Position numbers and translations under genes: made by a program | NCBI GenBank assembly: GCA_963791545.1 | Contig: CAWBSR010000007.1 | Coordinates: 1 to 64,000 of the forward strand | Length of the DNA: 64,000 nt | Direction: 5' to 3' | Origin: JALYXV01 sp963791545 | Lineage (GTDB): Bacteria > Actinomycetota > Acidimicrobiia > Acidimicrobiales > Palsa-688 | Shown: piece by piece, positions 1-7,674 of the stretch | Numbering within the stretch: the first letter of the stretch is position 1 | Layout: every line of letters begins with the position of its first letter | Notes under the pieces: model-generated | What the model was told of the DNA's origin: nothing | Databases searched by the model: none | The model's input: the letters and a program-made list of their open reading frames with translations, nothing else

Positions 1-35
1 CAGGGGCAGTCAAGGGACGAGATGTGGTCCTGCGC

Positions 36-66
36 TTGACCCTGACCCTCGGGCAGGGTTCATGCT
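36..66 (+). promoter_or_regulatory. MerR-type operator/promoter with 19-bp spacer
   Basis: TTGACC at 36-41 and CATGCT at 61-66 are separated by 19 bp, the over-long spacer typical of MerR-regulated promoters. A perfect inverted repeat, ACCCTG (39-44) and CAGGGT (54-59), fills the spacer. Transcription would begin about 7 nt after the -10, at the ATG at 74, which implies a leaderless mRNA and autoregulation by the MerR domain encoded immediately downstream. Confidence 0.8.
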
Positions 67-73
67 TTGGCAT

Positions 74-1153
74 ATGGACGAGCTTGTACCGATCGGCGAG
101 TTCTCGGAGCGCTCTGGCCTGTCACAGAAGCGCCTGAGAACCTACGCAAACGTTGGCCTCCTCGTCCCCGCAGCCGTTGACTCGGCATCGGGCTACCGGT
201 ACTACTCGCCTGGCCAGTTGCAGGAGGCTCAGCTGATCGACGCGCTACGAGCCGCAGGCATGCCTCTCGCGGAGATCGGAGCGGTCCTCCGCAACCCATC
301 GGGGGAGCAGCTCGATGGGTGGGCGAGGCGAGTGGAGATCGATGCAGTGCAGCGGCAAGACGCACTCGATTTGGCGCGACGTCTGTTGGCGATCGACGCC
401 ACTTCGTTCGCACCCGTCCCGAGCCGGCGCTCAGAGGAGGTCTCAATGACGAAGTTGAACACGGCCAGTCGCTCGGCGATCGGCCGAGAGCGCGAAAACA
501 ACGAGGACGTCGTGGTGACAAGTGACCGTCTCGCCGTCGTCGCAGACGGCATGGGAGGTCATCCGGGGGGCGAGGTCGCATCCGCGGTCGCGGCGTCGCT
601 CGTGCAGGCCGCATTCACCGGGCGGTCGCTTGACGAACTTCAAGCGGCAGTCCGGGCAGCCAACCGGGCGATCTTTGACCGCGCTGGTGGGGACGCAGAG
701 CTGGAGGGCATGGGCACGACGATCTGCGCAACTGGCCTTACCCAGCAGGGAGACGTCGTGGTCGTCAACGTCGGCGACAGCCGCGCCTACCTGTTGCGCG
801 ACGGAACGTTGCGGCGACTGACCCGCGACCACACCCTGACAGCTGAACTCGTGCTCCGTGGGGAGCTGAGCGAAACAGAGGCGCTTGATCACCCTCACCG
901 CCGCGTCCTCACCCGGGCACTCGGCGTCGGACCCGACGTTGAGCTGGACAGCGCCACACACCGTTCCACTGCAGGCGATCGCGTTCTGATCTGCTCTGAT
1001 GGACTCTTCAACGAGATGTCCGATGACGAGATCGCGTCGGTGATGGCTGCGACCAAGGACCTCCAGGCGACAGCCGACGGCCTCGTCGAGCTGGCTTTGT
1101 CCCGGGGCGGTCGAGACGACATCTCCGTCGTGGTCGCAGAGATCCGCATCTAA
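74..1153 (+). CDS. MerR-family regulator fused to PP2C-type Ser/Thr phosphatase
   Basis: This protein of about 359 residues has an N-terminal MerR winged helix (IGEFSERSGLSQKRLRTY, then the GYRYYSP wing, about residues 1-75), a short helical linker, and a C-terminal bacterial PP2C domain from about residue 125. The PP2C metal-binding motifs are visible: RENNEDV, VADGMGGHPGGE, GDSRAYL, CSDGL and GGRDDISVV. The family dephosphorylates Ser/Thr phosphoproteins, so the fusion should couple effector- or protein-responsive DNA binding to phosphatase activity. Start 74 rather than 62 is chosen because the MerR-type -10 hexamer overlaps the ATG at 62. An internal in-frame ATG at 446, exactly at the domain boundary, is preceded by AGAGGAGG at 5-6 nt and could yield a free phosphatase. 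Domain identities are firm; the biological target is unknown. Confidence 0.9.
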   Translation: MDELVPIGEFSERSGLSQKRLRTYANVGLLVPAAVDSASGYRYYSPGQLQEAQLIDALRAAGMPLAEIGAVLRNPSGEQLDGWARRVEIDAVQRQDALDLARRLLAIDATSFAPVPSRRSEEVSMTKLNTASRSAIGRERENNEDVVVTSDRLAVVADGMGGHPGGEVASAVAASLVQAAFTGRSLDELQAAVRAANRAIFDRAGGDAELEGMGTTICATGLTQQGDVVVVNVGDSRAYLLRDGTLRRLTRDHTLTAELVLRGELSETEALDHPHRRVLTRALGVGPDVELDSATHRSTAGDRVLICSDGLFNEMSDDEIASVMAATKDLQATADGLVELALSRGGRDDISVVVAEIRI

Positions 1154-1224
1154 TCGCGTTGGCTTCCCGGCACAACTCGTCCCGAAGCGCTGCCACCGAA
1201 GTGAAGCTCGCGGTCGACGGCGTT

Positions 1225-1325
1225 GATCCGGCGTTCAAGGTCACCCTGAGCTGGCGACGCGGCCGCGCTTTATGGTGCGCGTTCGGTTCGGCCGACCGTC
1301 GGCGACCGAGAACGCGGATCCGTCG
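1225..1325 (+). repeat. Dispersed direct repeat, copy 1
   Basis: This roughly 101-bp segment matches 13319-13420 in the same orientation, with about 90% identity by eye. It includes an exact core running from GCGTTCGGTTCGGCCGACCG to the shared AACGCGGATCC. It lies 72 bp downstream of the MerR-PP2C stop codon in otherwise gene-free DNA. I see no transposase or terminal inverted repeats, and its nature is unknown. Confidence 0.8.
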
Positions 1326-1413
1326 ATCTGGCGTATCCCCGGCTCCCAGTCCTCGATGGTGCCGGCGCCCAGATGGGAGGTTCTGGGTCTTGGCACCAAC
1401 CCCGGCTAGTCGG

Positions 1414-2091
1414 TCAGAGACCGATATCGGGCGGCTCTCGGTGGCGGCCACGGTGTCGGTCGGGCTCTTGGATGCTCCGCTCAATGGCCCGACTCCACCG
1501 CAGCGCCCACTGGCGAAGCTTGCGGTACGCGGTTTCGTCGATATCGAACTGGCGCCGGTCGAGGCGATCGATCGACGCCAGGGCGTCGGCCAGGTAGGGA
1601 GGTGAGAACCCGAGGTCCTTGGCGCTCGCCAACTCCACCAGGCGGGCCTCCCCGTAGCGGAGGGCCAGAGCGTGGACATCTACGAAGTCTCGAGCGGCCG
1701 CCCGTCCGAACAACGCGAGGGTCTTGTCGGCGGCCAACTCCTCGTCACCAATGGTCGGACCGAGGGCGGTCTGTTGGAGCGGCCACAGCCGGGCGTCATA
1801 GCCGAGATCAACCTCGCAGCGCTCCTCGCCGCGTGTCACCTCGAATCGAACGAATCCCGGGGCGTCAACAACGCGGGCAACTGTCATCCCGGCACGCTGG
1901 GCGGCGTGCTCGAACGCCGGGGCCAGGCGATTCACGGCAGCGGCCTCCCGGCCGAAGAAGTCGAGGTCGTCCGTCTCGCGCTCGACGATCCCAGTCACGA
2001 TGAGCGCGGCTCCTCCAGCCAGAGCGAAGCCCGCAGCTTCGGGAAGCGGCGGCACAAGCCGGGCAACCTCCTGCTGGTAGGGGCTCAGCAA
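1414..2091 (-). CDS. AbiEii/AbiGii-like nucleotidyltransferase (probable toxin)
   Basis: This 225-residue protein carries the nucleotidyltransferase signature FALAGGAALI followed by the metal-binding TDDLDFF, about residues 21-47. A later CEVDLGYD segment could supply the third acidic residue. This arrangement is typical of the DUF1814/AbiEii family, whose members act as NTP-transferring toxins in abortive-infection or toxin-antitoxin pairs. The upstream gene on the same strand overlaps the start by 7 bp (2085-2091), which implies translational coupling to a probable cognate partner. The C-terminal tail (about residues 200-225) is rich in R and H and may extend beyond the conserved domain. 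Family assignment is good; toxin activity is inferred. Confidence 0.8.
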   Translation of the reverse strand: MLSPYQQEVARLVPPLPEAAGFALAGGAALIVTGIVERETDDLDFFGREAAAVNRLAPAFEHAAQRAGMTVARVVDAPGFVRFEVTRGEERCEVDLGYDARLWPLQQTALGPTIGDEELAADKTLALFGRAAARDFVDVHALALRYGEARLVELASAKDLGFSPPYLADALASIDRLDRRQFDIDETAYRKLRQWALRWSRAIERSIQEPDRHRGRHREPPDIGL

Positions 2092-2438
2092 CGCTTGCGG
2101 ACCCGACGGAGACGCTCGATGTGGTCTGCCCAGGCGTTACGGACGTGAGGCGCCAGCCACAGGTCGTCCCACAGGTCGACGAGTTGGTCGACGTCGATGA
2201 ATCGGCGGACGTCGTCGTCGGTGCCTTCGCTCAATACGATCTCGTACACCCGGGCCCGCTGACGCCGGTCGGCTAGATCCCAGCGGATCCGAGGGCCACT
2301 CCAACTCACATGTAGAGGCAGTTCGATGACGCCGCTCGCCTTTTCAAATCGCGAGTCGTCAACGTTCGCGGGAACGGCCACCGGCCGCGTCCAGCCGGTC
2401 CTCGGTGTGCCGGTCGCTGTCGCGGGCTCGTCGCGCAT
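2085..2438 (-). CDS. Small partner of AbiEii-like nucleotidyltransferase (putative antitoxin)
   Basis: This 117-residue protein has no domain I can name with certainty. Its N-terminus is Pro/Thr-rich. The middle has alternating hydrophobics (GVIELPLHVSWSG) and the sequence ends in an acidic-to-basic helical region (DVDQLVDLWDDLWLAPHVR, then RLRRVRKRC). It overlaps the nucleotidyltransferase start by 7 bp and precedes it on the same strand, as the antitoxin or partner gene does in AbiE-type operons. It lacks an obvious helix-turn-helix, unlike AbiEi, so it may belong to a different partner family. The antitoxin role is inferred from operon position alone. Confidence 0.65.
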   Translation of the reverse strand: MRDEPATATGTPRTGWTRPVAVPANVDDSRFEKASGVIELPLHVSWSGPRIRWDLADRRQRARVYEIVLSEGTDDDVRRFIDVDQLVDLWDDLWLAPHVRNAWADHIERLRRVRKRC

Positions 2439-2813
2439 GTATCTGATGGTAGAGAGCTAACGATCCCAGCAGGAGTCGTTTCGCGGGTCGGACGCAGTCC
2501 CGGCTTGCGGGCGACGCCATACCCGGCCGCCCAGACCGAGGCACTGGACCGATCCAACGCCACTGCGAGCCACGCAATGTCCACAACCATTCAAGATCTC
2601 GACGGAAGGTGGATAGAAGTGCGGAAGGCGACCGGCTGACTGGAACCCTACCCGTCGCTATGTGCGGTTCGTTAAGGCGGTTGGCAGCCGTTCCCGCCGC
2701 TCAGATCGGTCGATCGGTGCGGGTTGGGTACGCCAGCGATCGTGTAGCCCGCCCGCCCAAATGGATCGATAGGGCGTTGCTGAACAGCTCTTTGCCGCCC
2801 AACCACCCGCGAG
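2439..2813. other. Gene-free interval
   Basis: I see no convincing coding sequence or RNA gene in this interval. It contains a 16-bp stretch at 2652-2667 (CCGTCGCTATGTGCGG) that recurs with one mismatch at 63365-63380, just after the integrase remnant. Confidence 0.5.
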
Positions 2814-3116
2814 ATGAGGCACCATTGCCCAGTGCCGACCAAGCTGCGTCTCTACGCCGACTACTCGGATTGGCCAATCTGGGGCCCTCAAGGTGGTCCG
2901 CTGGGTGAGGACGACCTTCCCCTGTCTGATTCGCTCAAGGCGCGAATCAAAGCCTGGTTCAATGCCTACGACCGGCCCCGTCCTGAATGGCCGATATGGG
3001 TCGCTCCGGCCGGGACCACAGATCTGGACCAGGCGTGGGTCGATGAAGGAGCAGCGATCGCACGACTGCTGGCCGGCGAACTCGGCCCAGGCTTTCAAGT
3101 CGCGTACGAGACCTGA
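2814..3116 (+). CDS. Small conserved hypothetical protein
   Basis: This protein of about 100 residues is acidic and rich in Trp and Tyr (LRLYADYSDWPIW, then PLSDSLKARIKAWFNAYD). It resembles a family of short actinobacterial proteins of unknown function that share an LYADY..WP..L-LS-.L...L..W pattern. A GTG at 2832 (VPTKLRLYADY) is a plausible alternative start, since the conserved part begins there. No membrane segment or signal peptide is visible. It stands alone, with no tight neighbour. Coding status is well supported by composition; no function can be given. Confidence 0.6.
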   Translation: MRHHCPVPTKLRLYADYSDWPIWGPQGGPLGEDDLPLSDSLKARIKAWFNAYDRPRPEWPIWVAPAGTTDLDQAWVDEGAAIARLLAGELGPGFQVAYET

Positions 3117-3283
3117 CGCTGAGAGCGCGTAGCCGTCGATCGGGGCGGGTCTGGCGCGCTCCGATCGACAGCTCAAACCCGCCCGGATGGGACGATCTGT
3201 GGCGCGCCCAGGAGGTGATGCCGGCGGCACCTGACCCGGAACGAGGGGACGCCCGTGCCTCGAAACCGGGCACTCTGAGGGGG

Positions 3284-3817
3284 ATGGCGGTTGAGGAGGT
3301 CACGCTGAGGGTCTACGTCCCCTCCTGGGAAGTGGACTGCTGCCGAGTGCCTCCCCGCGTCGGTCAAGCTTGGGGCTCCGTCGTAGGTATCGGGTCGTTG
3401 CCCAGGATCCGCCGAGACGAGCCGGCACCCGGAATCGTTGCCCATGATGACGGGACAACCACAGTCGTCGGCCGGGTCGTCCGGCTGCTGACCTCGAGTC
3501 GCTCGACAGCTTCGGTCATCGACGCTGGCCGCCTGCGAGTCGTCGTGCCGGGCGGCGGCGCGGTCGGCGCTACATGCGAGGCCCGTGGGCAGGTCTGGGA
3601 GGATCGGCACAGTTTCGGCGAAACACAAGACGAGGCCGCCGCCTGCCGCAACTCCGGTGGGGTCATCGTCGGCGTCCATCTGATTCCAGATCGCATCGAG
3701 AGCATCGACGGGGTCCCGCGCCGGCGCATCGGGAGCTGGCCCGGTGTGGAAGTCGACGCCGTTGAACGCTACGCCAACCCCAATTGCACCATCGTTCTCG
3801 ACGTCACCTTCATCTAA
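3284..3817 (+). CDS. Hypothetical protein, DUF6578-like
   Basis: This protein has about 177 residues from the ATG at 3284. It opens with VTLRVYVPSWEVDCCRVPPR, close to the W..ECCG-type opening of actinobacterial DUF6578 proteins. It continues with repeated small beta-type segments (GTTTVVGRVVRLL, RLRVVVPGGG) and a C-terminal NCTIVLDVTFI strand. The longer reading frame from 3215 adds a basic, Pro-rich stretch that does not look native. GAGGGGG sits directly before the ATG at 3284. No signal peptide is visible. DUF assignment is by recollection of the opening motif and is tentative; no function is known. Confidence 0.6.
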   Translation: MAVEEVTLRVYVPSWEVDCCRVPPRVGQAWGSVVGIGSLPRIRRDEPAPGIVAHDDGTTTVVGRVVRLLTSSRSTASVIDAGRLRVVVPGGGAVGATCEARGQVWEDRHSFGETQDEAAACRNSGGVIVGVHLIPDRIESIDGVPRRRIGSWPGVEVDAVERYANPNCTIVLDVTFI

Positions 3818-4160
3818 CCCAGGCAAAAGCGCGCCCCCGCGACGGCCATTCGGCACAACACTGCCGACCAAGAGAAGCACAGCGAGCTGCTCCACCAGTG
3901 CCGAGAGCTTTCCCGGACCTCGATGACCTTGCGGGCTCGATCCAGCTCGGGTCGGTATACCCTGCGATGTTCGTGGCGTTGAGCGCCGACCCGTCGATCC
4001 GTCGCGATGACAACCGCGCGACCGAGAGTCCGCCAGCGGCCCAGATGAGTCGAATCTGTTCTATGGAGAGGGCTCAGTTGGCGGCAATCCGGGGGAAGGG
4101 GTTCTCGGCGAGCGAATCCGGCAACTCGACGAGCAGGACTTCCGGGTCACCAGGTGGGCG
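3818..4160. other. Gene-free interval
   Basis: No coding sequence, repeat or RNA gene is apparent in this interval. Reading frames here have shadow-like composition. Confidence 0.45.
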
Positions 4161-4841
4161 ATGCCGGGTCCCGACGACCATCATTGCTTCGTGACCTCGC
4201 CTGGAACGCCTATCGACGCGATCGTCCTTGACGCGACCAAGCACCTGGGCAACGACGGAACTACGCCCATCAAAGAAGTCGCCGCCCTTCTTCTCGACGT
4301 GGCCGTCCGCCCAATCGGCCTCGGAGACTTCGAAACCGCCGTGAACCAACTCGTCGACCAAGGCATGCTTTCAGTCGACGCAGATGGTTTCGCGCTCACC
4401 GCCAAGGGCAACGAGATGCTCGCCCGCCTCGTACGGCATCGTGACGACTCGAGGCGCTGGCGTCGCATCCAAGAGGCACTGGCGGTAGCTCCGCTCGGAG
4501 CCAGCCGCTCGTCATGGCGTCTCGACGCCGGATCATGGGCCCAGATTGCCCGCGAGCACACGAACGTGAAGCGATCCCGACTCGAGGACCGCAAGGCGAT
4601 CGTCGACGCCCTGATAGTCGCCGTCGACCACATCGATGAGATCAACACCGTCGTCCGGACTTGCGATGACCGCCGAACCGCCGTCGAAGTCCTTACCCAG
4701 GCATCATTCGGGTTCAACGAGATGCAATCTCAACACGTGCTCGAACTGATGGTGGCTAGCCAGACCAACCAGTCCCGGGCCGACCTGGCGGCTGAAGCGG
4801 TGAAGCTCGCCGAGGCGATTGACGCACTCACGATCGAGTAA
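4161..4841 (+). CDS. Winged-helix-like protein with GyrA tower-like C-terminal module
   Basis: This 226-residue protein has two parts. Residues about 18-95 look like a winged helix: DAIVLDATKHLG, then LVDQGMLSVDADGFALTAKG with a wing-type hairpin. Residues about 140-226 closely resemble the coiled-coil/tower segment of type IIA topoisomerase A subunits: the RKAIVDALIVAVDHIDEI line recalls the gyrase pattern R..I..GL..AL..IDEVI..IR, followed by D..A...L...FGFNEMQSQHVLELM, like F.L.E.QA.AIL.M. The catalytic Tyr domain and the beta-pinwheel are absent, so it cannot cleave DNA. It may bind or mimic gyrase, but that is speculation. GTG 4194 is an alternative start. Homology is by pattern only. Confidence 0.65.
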   Translation: MPGPDDHHCFVTSPGTPIDAIVLDATKHLGNDGTTPIKEVAALLLDVAVRPIGLGDFETAVNQLVDQGMLSVDADGFALTAKGNEMLARLVRHRDDSRRWRRIQEALAVAPLGASRSSWRLDAGSWAQIAREHTNVKRSRLEDRKAIVDALIVAVDHIDEINTVVRTCDDRRTAVEVLTQASFGFNEMQSQHVLELMVASQTNQSRADLAAEAVKLAEAIDALTIE

Positions 4842-4979
4842 CGATCAAAGACATCTGACTCCATCACCGTCGATAGGTACGATTCCGCGAAGGGCTCCGT
4901 CGCGGTCGGCGCCGAGCAGATGAATCGCGGACACGGTAAGTGACCTGGATCGAAGACCCGATGCACCACACTTGAGGCG

Positions 4980-5522
4980 ATGTCATCAGCCCGACGAAAC
5001 CGACGCCCCGAGCCGATCCCGCCCCGTGGGCCCGCCCTGTCGAACAGTGAGATGCTCATGTCCTTCGATGTGGATTGCGGTTATCTAACGCCAGGACATC
5101 GGTTCATCGTTCGCGGGATCAATGACGCCGGCCTGATCCCCGGCCCCGAACCCGAGAGCGCGTCTCGGCCCGACGATTATTACCCAGCGATCACTCTTGA
5201 ATACGAGCTCGTGCCCGGAGTCGACCCTGCCGAGGTGGCAGGTCCAGGGAGGGGAGTGTTCTCTTTCCTCGTCGGTATCGACTACGACGCAGATATTCCG
5301 CTGCCGTGGACGCCGAACGACCACGGGGCGATTGCCCCCTTCGAGGGTGGAGAAAGTACCCATGGCTCCCGGGGATCGTGGCCCTTACCCCGACAAGCTC
5401 GGATCCTGCGCTTCACACTCACCGGGGTCGACGACGCAACCGGGAACCCGCAGAGCGAGCCCGACGGCGTCCTCGTCGTCGACCTTGCCGGCGAGACAGC
5501 CGACTGGCGGCCAGCACGATGA
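4980..5522 (+). CDS. Hypothetical protein
   Basis: This 180-residue protein has no signal peptide or membrane helix. The first 25 residues are basic and Pro-rich (RRNRRPEPIPPRGP). The start may really be the ATG at 5052 (MLMSFDVDCGYL). The rest is Gly/Asp/Pro-rich with beta-like segments (ITLEYELVPG, ARILRFTLTGVDD, GVLVVDLAGET), suggesting a small beta-sandwich. I do not recognise the family. It lies on the same strand as the preceding gene with a 138-bp gap, so an operon is uncertain. Confidence 0.5.
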   Translation: MSSARRNRRPEPIPPRGPALSNSEMLMSFDVDCGYLTPGHRFIVRGINDAGLIPGPEPESASRPDDYYPAITLEYELVPGVDPAEVAGPGRGVFSFLVGIDYDADIPLPWTPNDHGAIAPFEGGESTHGSRGSWPLPRQARILRFTLTGVDDATGNPQSEPDGVLVVDLAGETADWRPAR

Positions 5523-5645
5523 CGGCACGTCCTTCACGTAGCCCACTCGGCCCCGGGGACACCGGACGACCATCGCCCCGAGCCTCAATATGCACGGCGC
5601 AGTCATGCCTCCGACGTTGGGGCCGCCCCGAGCGCAGTCCCCGGA

Positions 5646-6161
5646 CTACCAAGTGTGGGCTGAGCGGGCCGTTTCAACGAGAGGCTGGTCGTCCGCATCG
5701 AGAATCCGGATCGTGACCTCGTCGGCTGAATCGAAGCAGACGACCACCCAGCCCAAGGGAGCCACCACCGGGCGCCGTGTGGTCCCGTGCCGATCTACAA
5801 CATCGATGGTCCGGACGGCGCCACCGAATGACCCGGTCTTTGGCTGGGTAACGATGAGTCGACGAGCGCCGCACACATATCGGCGGCCACAGTCACCGCC
5901 GCTCTCCCGGCTCACCACGCCCGATTCGGCGTTCGGCTCGCCGTTCCGGCTGGTCCACCGCGGCTTGCACGGCACGCAGAATATCCGCCCCGCAGCCGGC
6001 GGTATGGGCGAGGTAGGCTGTCGAATCGCCTGAACGTTAGGGGGCGCGTTGGCAGCCTCCGGAGGTCGCTTTTCCAGGTCGGCAAGTAGCTTGCTGCGCT
6101 GTTCTTCCAGCGCAGCGACCTCAGCTTGGAGCTTCTTCAAGTCGCGGTCGACCCGCGCCAA
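5646..6161 (-). CDS. Hypothetical coiled-coil protein with four-cysteine cluster
   Basis: This 171-residue protein begins with a strong coiled coil (LKKLQAEVAALEEQRSKLLA, about residues 8-32). A Pro/Ala linker follows, then two pairs of cysteines (FCVPCKP and CGRRYVCGARR) about 30 residues apart that could bind zinc. The C-terminal half is a beta-rich domain (GWVVVCFDSADEVTIRILDA). The architecture suggests a small adaptor-type protein, but I know no matching family. It is convergent with the preceding gene (123-bp gap) and has no operon partner on its own strand. Confidence 0.55.
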   Translation of the reverse strand: MARVDRDLKKLQAEVAALEEQRSKLLADLEKRPPEAANAPPNVQAIRQPTSPIPPAAGRIFCVPCKPRWTSRNGEPNAESGVVSRESGGDCGRRYVCGARRLIVTQPKTGSFGGAVRTIDVVDRHGTTRRPVVAPLGWVVVCFDSADEVTIRILDADDQPLVETARSAHTW

Positions 6162-6339
6162 CTCAGCCCTCGCCCGCCGCTGCCGATGGTCTCGAGCGGC
6201 AAAAGCGTAACGCTATCTGGGAGCTGTTCGACTCGAGCCGGGGTCCGATTCCGGCGTTCGGGGGCATGAGGGCTGCCTGCTCCGGGCCGTTGGTATGTGG
6301 CGGCGATCAGCCTCGGCTTCAAAGCTGGACCCATGGTTT

Positions 6340-6951
6340 CTAGTGGTCGAGCGCCGGGTATCCGATCGGTGGACCCCCAGCGGCTCGGTCAGCCTCTGCG
6401 TTGGCTCGAACGAACTCTTCGTCGATGTCGGCCAGGAACGTCTTGTTGAAGAAGTAGATCAACGTCTGCGCGCCGACGAGGTAACAGATCTCCATAATCT
6501 GTTGCTCGGAGAAGTGAGCCGCCAGGTCGGAATAGAGCGCGTCGTCAATCGGATCCCGAGCCGCAAGCGTCCGCGCGTAACGGATGAGCACCACATCCTG
6601 ATCGCTGTAGACGCCGTCGGGAGGGTCCTGGTCGAGCAGGTACCTGAACTGCTCATTGGTGATCCCGATGCTTCGACCGAGCATCACATGATGCGGTACT
6701 CAGTAGTGGCAGCCGTTGACCAGCGCCGAGGTCGTCCAGACGAGCTCGGTCTGCGTTCGCGTCATGCCACCGTCCCTTCGCAGCGAGCGGACGAGCTCTA
6801 TCAGCTTGCCCGACTGGGCCGGATGGTTCGCCATCAATCGGATCGAGTTGAAGATCTCGCCGGTGGCGTTGTCACGAGTGTTGATGAGGAAGTCCCTGGC
6901 CTCAGAAGGAGTCGCCGGGTCGTGCTCAGAAAGCGTGGGAATCCGTGCCAC
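6340..6951 (-). CDS. Carboxymuconolactone decarboxylase/AhpD-family protein, candidate selenoprotein (C-x-x-Sec)
   Basis: One continuous frame runs from GTG 6951 to 6340 (203 residues) and is interrupted only by TGA at 6702-6700. Upstream it encodes an N-terminal half ending NGCHY; downstream it continues VPHHVMLGRS and a full C-terminal half (ARTLAARDPIDDALY, IMEICYLVGAQTLIYFF). In this alkylhydroperoxidase-like family the motif is CxxCxxxH, and the TGA sits exactly at the second redox cysteine (C81-H-Y-X84-V-P-H-H). Both halves look intact, with no other lesion. A stem-loop 14 nt downstream fits a bacterial SECIS element. I therefore read X84 as selenocysteine. The alternative is a single nonsense mutation of a Cys codon. 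The likely role is peroxide or disulfide redox chemistry. Confidence 0.75.
6667..6685 (-). promoter_or_regulatory. Candidate bacterial SECIS stem-loop
   Basis: On the minus strand, a 6-bp stem GATGCT/AGCATC (6685-6680 and 6672-6667) closes a 7-nt loop, CGGTCGA. The stem begins 14 nt and the loop 20 nt after the in-frame TGA. The loop has G at its second position and contains GGUC, as does the apical loop of the E. coli fdhF SECIS at nearly the same distance (from memory). This supports recoding of the TGA. Confidence 0.55.
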
Positions 6952-7076
6952 AGCCTCACCCTGGTCGATGACGTCGAGGAGACTCTACATCTCTGAGTCG
7001 AGGTGATCCCCGGAACCGGCGATCTGGGGAAGGGCCGGGAAGTTCAGGAGGGCGCGTCTGCGGACAGCGTCCCAGC

Positions 7077-7432
7077 TCAAGCCCTCCGCACCCGAACGGT
7101 GGCGTCGATAACGATGACCAGGGCGCCGGCGAAGGCCTCGACGTCCTGGCTTGAAACGATTTGCTCGAGCACCCTGACCACCGCGCCGCAGTGCTGTGAC
7201 CGGAGGCGCAGCACCATGATCCCGGCATGGCTTCCCGGCCGATAGGCGCGCTCGTCCACGAAATCGAGATCGAACGTCACCAGCATCCGGCCTTCGCTTC
7301 GAGCGATGTCGGAGACGACCTCGTCCGATCGACCCGCGAGGTGCTCGTCGTGCACCGACAAGGCGTCGTGACCGTGTTCGTTGAGAAGCGACCTGGCGGC
7401 AACTGGGAGGTTCTCGTCGAGCTGAACTTCAC
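7077..7432 (-). CDS. DUF5615 PIN-like toxin with apparent frameshift at codon 3
   Basis: The body of the protein (QLDENLPVAARSLLNEHGHD, then LVTFDLDFVDE and GIMVLRLRSQ) is the DUF5615/Mut7-C-like PIN fold, with the usual N-terminal LDENL and a central TFDLDF acid pair. Such proteins act as ribonuclease toxins paired with DUF433 partners. The family start MKF.LDENL is expected. GTG-AAG-TTC is present at 7432-7424, overlapping the stop of the upstream gene (GTGA), but one base is missing before AGCTCGACGAG, so the body lies in another frame. Either a 1-nt deletion or sequencing error occurred, or translation starts at an upstream in-frame GTG (about 7505) inside the partner gene. Confidence 0.65.
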
Positions 7433-7674
7433 CGTCGAGACGGCGCCAGCGGGTGGACCTCCTGCCGGGCGAGCCAGGCCCCGTACCCTGCCGCAGCACG
7501 AACACCGTCGAGAGTGAGGGACGGGTACTCCGCAAGGATGTCCGCCTCCGACATCCCCGCAGCGAGAGAGTCGAGGATGACCGTGACGAGCACCCGGGTG
7601 CCGCGAATGCAGGGTTGCCCATGGCAAATCTCGGGGTCGATCGAGATGAGTTCGAGCAGTTGATCGTCTGTCAT
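7429..7674 (-). CDS. DUF433 antitoxin-like protein
   Basis: This 81-residue DUF433 protein has the typical opening ISIDPEICHGQPCIRGTRVL, followed by the small helical HTH-like segment MSEADILAEYPSLTLDGVRA. DUF433 proteins are DNA-binding antitoxins or partners of DUF5615 PIN-like proteins. The downstream DUF5615 gene overlaps the stop codon (GTGA at 7432-7429), the standard arrangement for this pair. The likely role is to neutralise the toxin and autoregulate the operon. Confidence 0.85.
   Translation of the reverse strand: MTDDQLLELISIDPEICHGQPCIRGTRVLVTVILDSLAAGMSEADILAEYPSLTLDGVRAAAGYGAWLARQEVHPLAPSRR

Noticed and set aside
6678..6697. Alternative hairpin GCATCA/TGATGC immediately after the UGA codon as the SECIS element
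   Set aside because: Its loop lies only about 10 nt after UGA, closer than expected, and it is mutually exclusive with the better-placed GATGCT/AGCATC stem.
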